A stretch of 32,420 bases of DNA from Planctomycetota bacterium (GTDB lineage: Bacteria > Planctomycetota > B15-G4 > SIAN01). Positions 1 to 9,290 of the stretch are shown here, piece after piece. The stretch spans positions 1 to 32,420 of the forward strand of contig VGYY01000009.1 of NCBI GenBank assembly GCA_016872815.1. The letters run 5' to 3'. The notes below the pieces were generated by a model, which did not search any database, had not been told where the DNA came from, and was given only the letters and a program-made list of their open reading frames with translations. Each line of letters starts with the position of its first letter. Position 1 is the first letter of the stretch. The position numbers were made by a program, and so were the translations under genes.

Positions 1-410
1 GGCGCGGCGGCCCGGACCGGCGGCCGCGCGGCGGGCGCTGGCGCCGGTTCGTGCTCCGGCGGCGGTGCGCTGACCGTCGCCGGCAGCACGGTGAGCTGGT
101 AGTGCCCGATGCGGATGACATCGCCGACGTTCAGGTTGGCCCGCCCGATCGCCTGCTCGTTCAGCACCGTCTCATGGGCGCTGTCGAGGTCGATCAGGCG
201 CAGGCCGGTTTCCGCCAGCTCGACCTTGCAGTGGTGCGGGGCGACGCCGGCGCCCGGCAATACGAGGTCGCAGTCGATTGCGCTGCCGATCACGAGGAGC
301 GGGTCCGCCACCGGCACGGCACGCCGAGCACCGCTCTGCGTGTCGAGGAGCTGCAGTTGGAACACGAGGGCTCCCGGAGGGAACAGGGTGAGGCCGCGCC
401 GTCCGGACAT
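1..410 (-). CDS. FHA-domain protein (partial, C-terminus off the left edge)
   Basis: Manual translation of the minus strand from ATG at 410: MSGRRGLTLFPPGALVFQLQLLDTQSGARRAVPVADPLLVIGSAIDCDLVLPGAGVAPHHCKVELAETGLRLIDLDSAHETVLNEQAIGRANLNVGDVIRIGHYQLTVLPATVSAP. FHA-like pattern (IGS..CDLVLP...V..HHC.V......L.DL.S...T.LN......L..GD.I.IG.Y.L). Not in the ORF track because it has no stop within the window. Confidence 0.8.
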   Translation of the reverse strand, partial: MSGRRGLTLFPPGALVFQLQLLDTQSGARRAVPVADPLLVIGSAIDCDLVLPGAGVAPHHCKVELAETGLRLIDLDSAHETVLNEQAIGRANLNVGDVIRIGHYQLTVLPATVSAPPPEHEPAPAPAARPPVRAAA

Positions 411-491
411 TCCGGGTGCCCGGGGGCGGCAAGGCGGGGAAGGCCGAGAAGTTAGCTCGCGCCCCCCCATACGGCAGGGGTCGGCGTCCGG

Positions 492-1532
492 TCACGCCCC
501 GGCGCCAGCGCGCACCTCGGCGGAGAGGTCGCGCGGCTCCACCGGGCGACCGGGGTCGACCAGCGCCGCCACCCGCTGCACCTCGTTCTGCAGCTCGCGG
601 ACGTTCCCCGGCCAGCGGTAGCGCCGCAGCAGCGCGACCGCCTCGGGCGAGTAGGTGGGCGGCGCGCGGTGGCACCGCTTCGCCGCGTCGGCCGAGAGCC
701 GTTCGAGCAGCAGCTCGAGGTCGTCGCCGCGCTCGCGCAACGGCGGCAGGGTGACCTTGATCGGGCTCAGCCGGAAGAAGAGGTCCTCGCGGAACAGCCC
801 CTTCCTCACCAGCTCGGCGAGGTCCTTGTTGCTGGCCGAGATGAAGCGGACGTTGATCTTGATGCCCTGGCTGGCGCCGACTGGCCGGATCTCCCCCTCC
901 TGCAGCGAGCGCAGCAGCTTCTTCTGCAGGGCGACGCTCATGTCGCCGACCTCGTCGAGGAAGAGCGTCCCCTTGTCGGCCATCTGGAAGCGGCCCTTGC
1001 GCTGCCGATCGGCGCCGGTGAACGCGCCCTTCGAATGGCCGAAGAGCTCGCTCTCGAGCAGCGTCTCCGGAAACGCGGCGCAGTTCTCGGCGACGTAGGG
1101 GCCGGCGCGGCGCGCGGAGAGGTCGTGGATCGCCCGCGCGATCAGCTCCTTGCCGGTGCCGCTCTCGCCGTGGATCAGCACCGTCGCGTCGGTCGGCGCG
1201 ATCTTCAGGATCAGCCGGAACACGGCGAGCATCTTGGGCGAGCGGCCGATGATCCGCGGGAAACGGGCGGACAGCGTGTCGATCGTGTCGGTCTCGCTCG
1301 GTGGCGGCGCCTCGCCGTGCGCCACCGCTGCCCGCGCCGCCGGCGGCCCCGCGACCTTCGCCGCCGCCGCCAGCGCCGCCGCGGCGAGTTCGGCATCGAG
1401 CAGGTCGGCGAGGTCGTGGCGCAGCGCGTCGGCCGCGCCGCCGCCGAGTTCGTCGCGGTAGCTCGACAGGGCGCTCGCGAGCCCCATCTTCAGCGCGCGG
1501 CGCACCGGATCGCCGTCGCGTTCACCCGCCAT
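492..1532 (-). CDS. Sigma-54-interacting AAA+ transcriptional activator, no C-terminal HTH
   Basis: Walker [15 protein letters not shown] loop ([13 protein letters not shown]), Walker [12 protein letters not shown]-finger region [20 protein letters not shown]. The protein ends about 25 residues after NVRELQN, with no Fis-type HTH. Confidence 0.92.
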   Translation of the reverse strand: MAGERDGDPVRRALKMGLASALSSYRDELGGGAADALRHDLADLLDAELAAAALAAAAKVAGPPAARAAVAHGEAPPPSETDTIDTLSARFPRIIGRSPKMLAVFRLILKIAPTDATVLIHGESGTGKELIARAIHDLSARRAGPYVAENCAAFPETLLESELFGHSKGAFTGADRQRKGRFQMADKGTLFLDEVGDMSVALQKKLLRSLQEGEIRPVGASQGIKINVRFISASNKDLAELVRKGLFREDLFFRLSPIKVTLPPLRERGDDLELLLERLSADAAKRCHRAPPTYSPEAVALLRRYRWPGNVRELQNEVQRVAALVDPGRPVEPRDLSAEVRAGAGA

Positions 1533-3744
1533 GGAGGCGCACCTTCTTCAGCCGCGCGAGCTTGAGGTCGAGCAGTTTCTCGCCGACCCGGAACGCCACG
1601 CGGACGCGCGCGCCGCGGCCGGCGCCGATCACGTCGGTGATGCGGCCGGGACCGAACTTCTCGTGCTCGACGCGTTCGCCGACGCGGAACCCCTCGTCCC
1701 CGGCCACGTCGTCGTCCAGCACCACCTGCACCGCGCGCGACGCCGCGAGACCGGCGTCGCCGCCCTCGCCCACGGCGTCGGCGTCGCCGCCGCCGGCCAG
1801 CAGGTGCGGCGGGATCTCGTGCAGGAACCGCGACGGCGTCGAGAGTTCCTGCCGGCCGAAGACGAAGCGCTGACCGGCGGAGGAGAGGAAGAGCCGCTCG
1901 CGCGCGCGCGTCACGCCGACGTAGAAGAGGCGCCGCTCCTCCTCGACCTCGAGGTCGGTCGTGGCGCGCCGATGCGGCAGACGCGTCTCCTCGAGCCCGG
2001 CGAGGAAGACCGCCCGGAACTCGAGCCCCTTCGCCGCATGGAGCGTCATCAGCGAGACCGCGTCGGTGCGATCGGCGCCGGCGTCGTCGGCGTCCTGCAC
2101 CAGCGCACGCTGCTCCAGGAAACGATCGAGACCGGCATCCTGCTCGGTCGCGTCGAAGTCGGCGGCGTCGGCGATCAATTCCTGCACGTTCTCGATCCGG
2201 TCGTCCCCTTCGGCCTCGCCGTGCGCCTCGCGCAGCCACGACTCGAAGCCGGTCAGCGCCACGATCTCCTGCAACAGGGCTGCCACCGGACGGTCGGGTG
2301 CCCGTGCCAGCCACGGCAGGAGCGTTCCGAGCGCGACCGCACCTTTCTCGGCCGCCCCCCGGAGCTTCGGGCGCCGGCCGGGCTCCGCGAACAGCGTGCA
2401 GAAGTCGAGGCCGGTCGCGCGCGCGGCGTCGAGGAGCTGGCCCTGAGCGACTTCGCCGATGCCGCGAGCGGGGACGTTCACCACGCGCAGGAACGCCTCG
2501 GGGTCGCGCGGATTGGCCTTGAGCCGCAGCCACGCCAGCAGGTCCTTGACCTCCTTGCGGGCGTAGAACTCGAGCGCGCCGACCACCCGGTACGGCAGTC
2601 CGCGCGCGCGCAGCGCCGACTCGAACGGCCGCGACAGCGCGTTGGTCCGGTAGAGGATCGCGACGTCGCGCGCGCGCATTCCGTCGTCGGCGATCAGGCC
2701 GAAGATCCGGCGCACCACCTGCTCGGCCTCGTCGCTGTCGTTCCAGCCGAACAGCAGTTCAGGCCGCTGGCCCTGGTCCAGCACCGGCACCAGTCCGCGC
2801 GCGACACGATGGACGTTCTTCTCGATCACCGCCGAAGCGACCGCGAGGATCGCCCCCTTCGAGCGGTAGTTGTGCTCGAGGCGGACGATCGTCGTCGCCG
2901 GATGGCGCTGCGTGAAGCCGAGGATGTTGGACAGGTCGGCGCCGCGCCAGGCGTAGATGCTCTGGTCGGGATCGCCGCAGGCGGCGAGGTTGCCATGCCC
3001 GGACGCGAGCCGGTCGGCCAGCTCGCTCTGCACCCGGTTGGTGTCCTGGTACTCGTCCACCAGCACGTGGACGAACCGCTCGCGCCACGGCGCGCCGGCC
3101 GCCGGATCGGCCACCAGCCGGTGCGCCTCGAGCAGGAGGTCGTCGAAGTCGAGCAGGTGCGCCTGCTTCAGTTCCGCGGCGAGATCGGGCCACAGCTGCG
3201 CCGCGACCGCATCGAGCGACGTCGCCGCACCGCGCCAGGGGGCAGCCCCGGCCGCCTCCACCAGCGCCGGGGCGCCCGGTGCCAGCCCGCGGTTCTTCCA
3301 CAGCGACACCAGCTCGACCACGCCCTCCGGCCGCAGCTCCTTCACGTCGATCCCGCGCGCCTTCATCAGTCGGCGGACGATCGCCACGAGGTCGTCGCGA
3401 TCGCAGATGGTGAAGTCCTGCGGCAGGCCGATCGACTCGCCGCCCTGGCGGAGGATGCGCGCGCACGCGGAGTGGAAGGTCGAGACCCAGGTCCGGATGC
3501 CGGGCAGCAGCTGCGCCACCCGGTCGGCCATCTCGCGCGCCGCCTTGTTGGTGAAGGTGATGGCGAGGATCCGGTGCGGCGGCACGCCGCGCGCCACCAG
3601 CGCCGCGATCCGCCGGGTGATGACCCGCGTCTTGCCCGAGCCGGCGCCGGCGACGATCAGCAGCGGCCCGCGCTCATGGCGGACCGCTGCCTGCTGGGCC
3701 TCGTTCAGCCCTTCGAGCAGCTCGTTCGGCAGGCAGGCGTCCAC
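1522..3744 (-). CDS. uvrD: UvrD/PcrA-type superfamily 1 ATP-dependent DNA helicase
   Basis: [72 protein letters not shown]-terminal HEKFGPGRI tudor-like tail. Confidence 0.95.
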   Translation of the reverse strand: MDACLPNELLEGLNEAQQAAVRHERGPLLIVAGAGSGKTRVITRRIAALVARGVPPHRILAITFTNKAAREMADRVAQLLPGIRTWVSTFHSACARILRQGGESIGLPQDFTICDRDDLVAIVRRLMKARGIDVKELRPEGVVELVSLWKNRGLAPGAPALVEAAGAAPWRGAATSLDAVAAQLWPDLAAELKQAHLLDFDDLLLEAHRLVADPAAGAPWRERFVHVLVDEYQDTNRVQSELADRLASGHGNLAACGDPDQSIYAWRGADLSNILGFTQRHPATTIVRLEHNYRSKGAILAVASAVIEKNVHRVARGLVPVLDQGQRPELLFGWNDSDEAEQVVRRIFGLIADDGMRARDVAILYRTNALSRPFESALRARGLPYRVVGALEFYARKEVKDLLAWLRLKANPRDPEAFLRVVNVPARGIGEVAQGQLLDAARATGLDFCTLFAEPGRRPKLRGAAEKGAVALGTLLPWLARAPDRPVAALLQEIVALTGFESWLREAHGEAEGDDRIENVQELIADAADFDATEQDAGLDRFLEQRALVQDADDAGADRTDAVSLMTLHAAKGLEFRAVFLAGLEETRLPHRRATTDLEVEEERRLFYVGVTRARERLFLSSAGQRFVFGRQELSTPSRFLHEIPPHLLAGGGDADAVGEGGDAGLAASRAVQVVLDDDVAGDEGFRVGERVEHEKFGPGRITDVIGAGRGARVRVAFRVGEKLLDLKLARLKKVRLHGG

Positions 3745-3864
3745 GTGCAGGCGGCTCCGCGATCCGGCCCGGCACGCTACCCGGACGGCCCGCGCTCACC
3801 ACCGCGCTACGCTGCGCCCACGCGTGCGCCGGACGAGGTCGCGTGCACCGCGGGGAGGAGTCCT

Positions 3865-4242
3865 GTGATCGTCGGCGTCGGCATCGACTCGGTCGAGATC
3901 GTCAGGATCGCGGAGCTGCTGGCGCGCTTCGAGGGCGCCGGCCGCGGCCGCGTCTTCACCGCCGCCGAACTGGCGCTGGCCGGTGAGGGTCCGCGCCGAG
4001 ACGAGACGCTGGCCGGGCGTTTCGCGGCGAAGGAGGCGGCGATGAAGGCGCTGCAGACGGGCGTCGGCCAGGGCGCCGCCTTCGCCGAGATCGAACTGCT
4101 GCGCGACCCGACCGGCGCCCCGCGTCTCGCCTTCCACGGCGCCACCGCGGCCCGCGCCACCGCGCTCGGCGTCCGTCGCGCCCACGTCTCCTTCACCCAC
4201 ACTGCGACGACCGCGACCGCGGTCGTCGTGCTGGAGGGGTGA
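3865..4242 (+). CDS. acpS: Holo-[acyl-carrier-protein] synthase
   Basis: GTG start at 3865 preceded by gggaggag. VIVGVGIDSVEIVRI, RFAAKEAAMKAL, HVSFTHTATTATAVVVLE are AcpS hallmarks. It lies in-frame inside the spurious 1531..4242 ORF. Confidence 0.92.
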   Translation: MIVGVGIDSVEIVRIAELLARFEGAGRGRVFTAAELALAGEGPRRDETLAGRFAAKEAAMKALQTGVGQGAAFAEIELLRDPTGAPRLAFHGATAARATALGVRRAHVSFTHTATTATAVVVLEG

Positions 4243-4244
4243 GC

Positions 4245-4268
4245 ACCGCCGCGCTGCGGCGCGGCGGT
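4245..4268. terminator. Perfect GC hairpin between convergent genes (candidate bidirectional terminator)
   Basis: ACCGCCGCGC-TGCG-GCGCGGCGGT, a 10-bp perfect stem with 4-nt loop, starting 3 nt after the acpS stop and ending 10 nt before the stop of the convergent gene. No U-tract. Confidence 0.55.
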
Positions 4269-4278
4269 CAGCCCGGTC

Positions 4279-5070
4279 TCAGGGCACCTTGATCTCGACG
4301 TCCCAGATCTCGCTCTGGTCGTCGACGTTGAAGGCGGCCCAGCACTCGTCGGTGCCGCGCTTCGACGGCGCCGAGAGCAGCAGCGCGATGTCGGCGCCGG
4401 TGCCGCCGTAGAGCGCCACCATCTCGTCGCGGAACTGGTCGAGGTCGATGCGCCCCGAGATCTCGGTGCCCGTCAGCGTGCTGTCGATGCGGCTGAAGGA
4501 GGCCTGGATCGAGTCCTTCGTCGTGCTGCGCTGGCCGACGAGGATGGTCCAGTAGACCGCCTGCTTGTCGCGGCCAGAGAGTTCGAGCCTCTGGTCGTCG
4601 AAGCGATCCTCGATCTCGAACCGGCCGTTCAGCGTCAGGAACTCGGGTCCGGCGATCTGCCCCGACCGCGGCAGGTACTCGCCGTACATCAGCTTGCGCT
4701 TGCCCTTGGTGAGGATGTCGAGCACGGTCTCGCCGCGCGAGTCCGGCTCTTTGCCGACGTCGCCGAGGAACAGGTCCTGCCGCGCATGACCGGGCAGCCG
4801 CAGCCCCGGCAGCGCCCAGAACCAGTTGGCGTCGAGGGCGGCGTTCTTGCCATGCACCGCGATGTAGCCGACCTGAACGCCGTGCGGGATCGCGTTGCCA
4901 CCGGCTCCCGGCCCGTCGCTGCCGCCAGCGCCGCCGTCGCCGCGCAGCTTCGGCAGGATGTCGACACCCTCGTCGCCGCCGCCGCCGAACAGCTGCGGCG
5001 CGATCGCGAGCGTGGCGAAGCCGAGGAGCATCGCACCAGCCCAGTTACCGAGAGTGTTTCGGCACCCCAT
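4279..5070 (-). CDS. Hypothetical secreted/membrane-anchored protein
   Basis: 263-aa ORF with hydrophobic N-terminus (WAGAMLLGFATLAIAPQLF) in the same orientation as the sigma/anti-sigma genes; no recognised family. Confidence 0.65.
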   Translation of the reverse strand: MGCRNTLGNWAGAMLLGFATLAIAPQLFGGGGDEGVDILPKLRGDGGAGGSDGPGAGGNAIPHGVQVGYIAVHGKNAALDANWFWALPGLRLPGHARQDLFLGDVGKEPDSRGETVLDILTKGKRKLMYGEYLPRSGQIAGPEFLTLNGRFEIEDRFDDQRLELSGRDKQAVYWTILVGQRSTTKDSIQASFSRIDSTLTGTEISGRIDLDQFRDEMVALYGGTGADIALLLSAPSKRGTDECWAAFNVDDQSEIWDVEIKVP

Positions 5071-5092
5071 GGTCGTGACCTCGCGTCCGGAA

Positions 5093-6136
5093 CTAGCTGG
5101 CGAACAGGAGGGGGTAACGGCTGCGCAGACGGGTCAGGAACCCGCGATGCCGCAACAGGATCTGGCGGAAATCGCGCGCCCGCCGGTAGGCCGGCGCGGT
5201 GAGCGTCGCGAGGTGCTGCGGGAACTGCGTCGCCAGCCGCTCGATCGCCTGCTCCGCCTCGTCGAGGCGGCCAAGCTTCACCGCGTAGATCGACAGGTTG
5301 GTCAATGCCGCAGCCTGCCAGGTGTCGTTGCGATCGCGCTCCGCGATCGCGAGCACCTCGCGCTCGAGCTCGGCGGCGCGATCGAACTGCTGCGCCATCG
5401 AGTAGACGCGCGAGAGCTGCTGCAGCGCATAGAACTTGTGCTCGGCGTCCGCCTTGCCGTGGAGCACGGTGCGCAGTTGCTGACGGGCGCGGTCGTAGCG
5501 CCCGGTCATGCTGAAGTACTTGGCGAGGTAGATCCGCGCCGCGTGGTGGTCGGCCTTGAGCCGCAGACACTGCTCGAGGCAGGCGCGCCCGGCCTCGAAC
5601 GCGGCATCGGGCTCGACGTCGTCCTCGGCGGCGAACAGTCCGCGCTTGCTGCCGAGCGTGTCGCGCCCGGTCGCGCCCGGCTGCTTCGACAACCCGCTGT
5701 GCTCGCGGAAAAGCGCCTGCCCCTTGTGCGCGAGCCGGCTGATCGAGCCGGGCTTGCGCGCGAACAGGCGGACGCCGCGCAGCGTGGGGCTGGCGGTGAG
5801 GCCGCGCGCCACCAGCGCCTTGCCGAGTTCGTAGAGCGTGGCGGCGAGCCGGCCGCAGTTGTCGTCGAGCAGCCGTCGGGTGAGATCGCCCCACAGCTCG
5901 GTGCCGCTCGGCAGATCGTTGCCGCTCTGGACCGAGCCGAACAGGTGGAGACGCGACATCGAGGCCAGCGCCTCGACATAGCCGCGACAGCCGTCGCAGC
6001 CGCCGAGGTGCGCGGCGATCAACTCGCCGTCGAGCGCGGTCTTCTCGCCGTCGACGAAGGCGCCGAGGTCGGCCTCGAACCGGGTGCACGCCGCGTCAGC
6101 CCGGCGCGCCGCATCACGCAGCGTGGGCTCACCCAT
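5093..6136 (-). CDS. Zinc-finger (Hx3Cx2C) anti-sigma-like protein with TPR-like repeats
   Basis: AAHLGGCDGCRGYVEAL fits the ZAS Hx3Cx2C motif, followed by TPR-like helical repeats (AARIYLAKYFSMTGRYDRARQQL; ALTNLSIYAVKLGRLDEAEQAI). Overlaps the upstream sigma gene by a few nt. Confidence 0.75.
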   Translation of the reverse strand: MGEPTLRDAARRADAACTRFEADLGAFVDGEKTALDGELIAAHLGGCDGCRGYVEALASMSRLHLFGSVQSGNDLPSGTELWGDLTRRLLDDNCGRLAATLYELGKALVARGLTASPTLRGVRLFARKPGSISRLAHKGQALFREHSGLSKQPGATGRDTLGSKRGLFAAEDDVEPDAAFEAGRACLEQCLRLKADHHAARIYLAKYFSMTGRYDRARQQLRTVLHGKADAEHKFYALQQLSRVYSMAQQFDRAAELEREVLAIAERDRNDTWQAAALTNLSIYAVKLGRLDEAEQAIERLATQFPQHLATLTAPAYRRARDFRQILLRHRGFLTRLRSRYPLLFAS

Positions 6137-6923
6137 GGCGCGACTCCAGCGTGTCGGCCATGGCGCGCAACAGCTTCTTCCGCGCCCGGCAGACGATCAT
6201 CTTCAGGTTCTCGAGGCGCACGCCAATCTTCTCGGCGGCGCGACGGTACTTGAGCGCCTTCACCTCGATCAGGTGCAGAGCCTTCCGCTCGCGCTCCTTG
6301 AGCTCACGCTCGAACACCTGCTTGTAGGCCAGCAGGCAGAGCGCATACCGCTGCGCCGCGCGCGCCGATTCCTCGGCGTCGACCAGCGCCGAGTCGGGCG
6401 TGGTCGCCTTGGCGTCCTCGACCACCTCGGCCAGCGGATCGAGATCGACCTCCGCGCGCGGCACGTTGCGCAGGTGCTTCAGCAGCGTGTTGCGCACGAT
6501 CGAGAACGACCAGTTGCGGAACGAGCAGTCCTTCTCGTTCCGGAAGCGGTGCGGGTAGCGGTAGATCGACAGGAACACGTCCTGGAGGACGTCCTTGGCG
6601 TCGATCCCGGGGTGCGCGAAACGCAACCGCTTCAGGATCACCAGCAGGATCTGCCGGTGGCACAGTTCGTAGAGAAGCGAGAAACAGTCGATGTTCTGCG
6701 TTCGCGTGAACGCCTCCATCAGGAGGCTCGCCAACGCTTCCGGTGAGAGCTGGCCCTGGTCCCGGAGCCCCGCGCTGCGGTCGCGGAACTCATCGCGCAT
6801 CCCGACCGGCAGCGACGCGAAGGTGGTGGCGAGCCGCTGGCTCACCACGACCGGAATCGCGCCCTGCAGTGCAGGAGCGGCCAAGGCTGACTCCTCGGAT
6901 CGACTCATGGTCGATCGACGCAT
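6129..6923 (-). CDS. ECF-like RNA polymerase sigma factor
   Basis: Region 2-like: FSLLYELCHRQILLVILKRLRFAHPGIDAKDVLQDVFLSIYRYPHRFRNEKDCSFRNWSFSIVRNTLLKHLR. Region 4-like: RKALHLIEVKALKYRRAAEKIGVRLENLKMIVCRARKKLL. The ORF extends to 7043, but the first ~40 residues look non-coding, so an internal ATG at 6923 is preferred. Confidence 0.82.
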   Translation of the reverse strand: MRRSTMSRSEESALAAPALQGAIPVVVSQRLATTFASLPVGMRDEFRDRSAGLRDQGQLSPEALASLLMEAFTRTQNIDCFSLLYELCHRQILLVILKRLRFAHPGIDAKDVLQDVFLSIYRYPHRFRNEKDCSFRNWSFSIVRNTLLKHLRNVPRAEVDLDPLAEVVEDAKATTPDSALVDAEESARAAQRYALCLLAYKQVFERELKERERKALHLIEVKALKYRRAAEKIGVRLENLKMIVCRARKKLLRAMADTLESRHG

Positions 6924-7197
6924 CGCCGAGTCCGTTCGTTCGAGTCCTCGAAAGCCGCCGCCTCCCGCTCGCCCGCGCGGAAGGGCCCGTCGACGCACTC
7001 TCGCTGCCTGCACGAACCTGATGGAATTCCGATTCAGGTGCACGGGATCACGGCGGAGCTTGCGCCCGCGCCGCGAACCGATCCGCGACCGTCCGGGCGA
7101 TTACGGCAGCGTCGTCACGCCGTCGTCAGCGCTCGGAAACGCCACGGTCGATGCGGTAGATAACGCCGAAATCTTTACCCTGCCAGACCGGAAATCT

Positions 7198-8316
7198 TCA
7201 CGCCGTCCCGGGGGTGCTCCCGGGCGCGGTGTCCGGTTCGCGATCGGATCGTGTTTCGTCCGGCGACCGTTCGCCTCGTCCGAATCCGTCGACCCGACCC
7301 AGCCAGGCTGGGGGCAACATCGCCCGCTCCCGGGAGTCGCGCAGCGCTTCACCGGGGATGAACAGTGGAAGAGCGGTGTCCTGCGGCGGCTGCACCAGCG
7401 GCAGCGGCTCGCCCGGCCGCGGCGGCGGCGCGCCCCACGGATAGCCGCGAAGTTCTTCCTCGACCGACGCGCGCGCCATCGGCAGCAGACGGTCGTACTC
7501 GTCCAGCGGCGCCGGTTCGAGCAGCGCGAACAGGCGGATGAACGCGGCGGCGTCGGCGAGCGGTCCGCTCGGCACCGCCGCCAGCGCGTCGTCGAGCGCG
7601 TCGCCGACGAACGGCACGCGCGACCACTCGAGCGTGCGCCCGAAGCGGCGCGCGACCAGTTCGCACAGCTCGTCGAGCCGCAGCGGCGGCGCGCGCCCGA
7701 TGGCGAAGCTGCGCCCGACCACGCGGTGATGGTCGAGCGCGGTGGCCAGCGCGATGGCGACGTCGCCGACCGCGCTCGGCTGCACCCGGCCGGCGCGCAG
7801 CAGCGGGAGGCGCAGCTTGCGCGTGGCGCGCACCACCTGCTGCAGTGCGTGCAGCCACGGCGCATCGGGTGCGGTGACCAGATCGGCGCGGACGATCACG
7901 TACGGCAACCCGCTCTCGCGCAGCAGCCGTTCCGCTTCGCCCTTCGCCCGCAGCCACGGGTGCCCGGAATCGACGGCCGCGCCGCACGCGCTGAGGAAGA
8001 CGAAGCGCTCGACGCGGCGCGCCTGCGCCAGCGCGACCAGCGTGCGCATCACCGCCGTCTCGTGATCGGCCCGCGCCGGTCGGGCACCCGGCGCGACGCC
8101 GGCGACGTGGATCACCGCCTGCAGGTCGTGGAACTCCTGCGCCAGCGCGGCGGGATCGGCGGCCGCGAGGTCGCCGGCCCGGACCTGGCGCGGCCCCTCC
8201 TCCCAGCCCGGCGCGCGCGGCTGCAGCGACCACTCGACCCACGGCCTCCGGCCGGTCGGCAGCAGCGCGCACACTGCGCGACCGACCAGACCGGTCGCTC
8301 CGGCGACGAGGATCAC
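7198..8316 (-). CDS. NAD(P)-binding epimerase / NmrA-like SDR family protein
   Basis: GTG start at 8316 overlapping the upstream stop (GTGA). VILVAGATGLVGRAV Rossmann motif, DLQAVIHVAGVAP, RFVFLSACGA. Confidence 0.85.
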   Translation of the reverse strand: MILVAGATGLVGRAVCALLPTGRRPWVEWSLQPRAPGWEEGPRQVRAGDLAAADPAALAQEFHDLQAVIHVAGVAPGARPARADHETAVMRTLVALAQARRVERFVFLSACGAAVDSGHPWLRAKGEAERLLRESGLPYVIVRADLVTAPDAPWLHALQQVVRATRKLRLPLLRAGRVQPSAVGDVAIALATALDHHRVVGRSFAIGRAPPLRLDELCELVARRFGRTLEWSRVPFVGDALDDALAAVPSGPLADAAAFIRLFALLEPAPLDEYDRLLPMARASVEEELRGYPWGAPPPRPGEPLPLVQPPQDTALPLFIPGEALRDSRERAMLPPAWLGRVDGFGRGERSPDETRSDREPDTAPGSTPGTA

Positions 8317-9263
8317 GTGGTGATCACCTTCGCCGTGACCGGATGGGCGTGGATGCCGCGGGCGCGCAGGTGGTCGCGAAACTCGTCGAAGCCGTGCATG
8401 GTGAAGACCTCGCGCGGACGCGCCTCTTCCACGTAGCGCATCAGCTCGTCGAAGTCGGCATGGTCGGACAGAGGGTAACTGCGGTCGGCGCGGTAGGGCG
8501 GCGCCCCGTCGCGCGCCCAGCCGGTGGCGGCGATCAGCACCGGTCGCGTCGACTGACGCACCAGCGCCGACGTCGTGGCGTGCGGCGGCACCAGCACCAC
8601 CTTGCCGCGGGTCTGGCCCGGCCGCGCCAGCTCGTACGGCCCGAAACGGATGCCCAGCTCCTCGTAGACCTTCACCATCGCGTGCAGGTGCGGCGCGAGC
8701 GCGAGCGGGAACCCGTACGGCTCGAGCAGCTTCATCAGCTCCTGCCCGCGCCCGACCGCGTAGGCCAGCAGGATCGGCGTCGCGCCGTCGTCCAGCGTCC
8801 GCCGCAGGTCGGCGGCGAGCTGCGGCACGACCTCGCTGCGCGGCGGGAAGCGGTAGTGCGGCCGCCCGAACGTGCACTCCATCACCAGGATGTCGCACGG
8901 CACGATCACCGCCGGCGCGCACGTCTCCGATCGCTCCAGCCGGAAATCGCCGGTGCAGAGCAGCCGCTCGCTGCGGCGCACGATCTCGACCTGCGCCGCG
9001 CCGAGGATGTGGCCGGCCGGATGGAGCCGGAGGCGACAGTCGCCGCCGAGGTCATGCCAGGTGCCGTAGGCGAGCTCGGTCACCGTCAGCGGGCCGAGTC
9101 GCGCCCGCATCAGCGCCGCCGTCTCGCGGGTGGCGAGGATCGAGTGGTGGCGGCCGATGTGGTCGCCGTGCGCGTGGGTGACCACGGCGCGGGCGCGCGG
9201 AACGGGCGGATCGATCCAGAGATCGGCCGCCGGGACGTGCACCGCATCGCGCCAGACGAACAT
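8313..9263 (-). CDS. MBL-fold metallohydrolase, DNA ligase-associated exonuclease-like
   Basis: VVTHAHGDHIGRH (HxHxDH), HPAGHILGAAQVEI, LLCTGDFRLE, DILVMECTFG, SDHADFDEL, beta-CASP-like layout. Confidence 0.85.
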   Translation of the reverse strand: MFVWRDAVHVPAADLWIDPPVPRARAVVTHAHGDHIGRHHSILATRETAALMRARLGPLTVTELAYGTWHDLGGDCRLRLHPAGHILGAAQVEIVRRSERLLCTGDFRLERSETCAPAVIVPCDILVMECTFGRPHYRFPPRSEVVPQLAADLRRTLDDGATPILLAYAVGRGQELMKLLEPYGFPLALAPHLHAMVKVYEELGIRFGPYELARPGQTRGKVVLVPPHATTSALVRQSTRPVLIAATGWARDGAPPYRADRSYPLSDHADFDELMRYVEEARPREVFTMHGFDEFRDHLRARGIHAHPVTAKVITT

Positions 9264-9290
9264 CGTCGCTCCGCGTGCCCGGCCCGGCGT

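Noticed and set aside
1531-4242. 903-aa plus-strand ORF
   Set aside because: Antisense shadow of the UvrD gene in very high-GC DNA; only the final 125 codons (acpS) are real.
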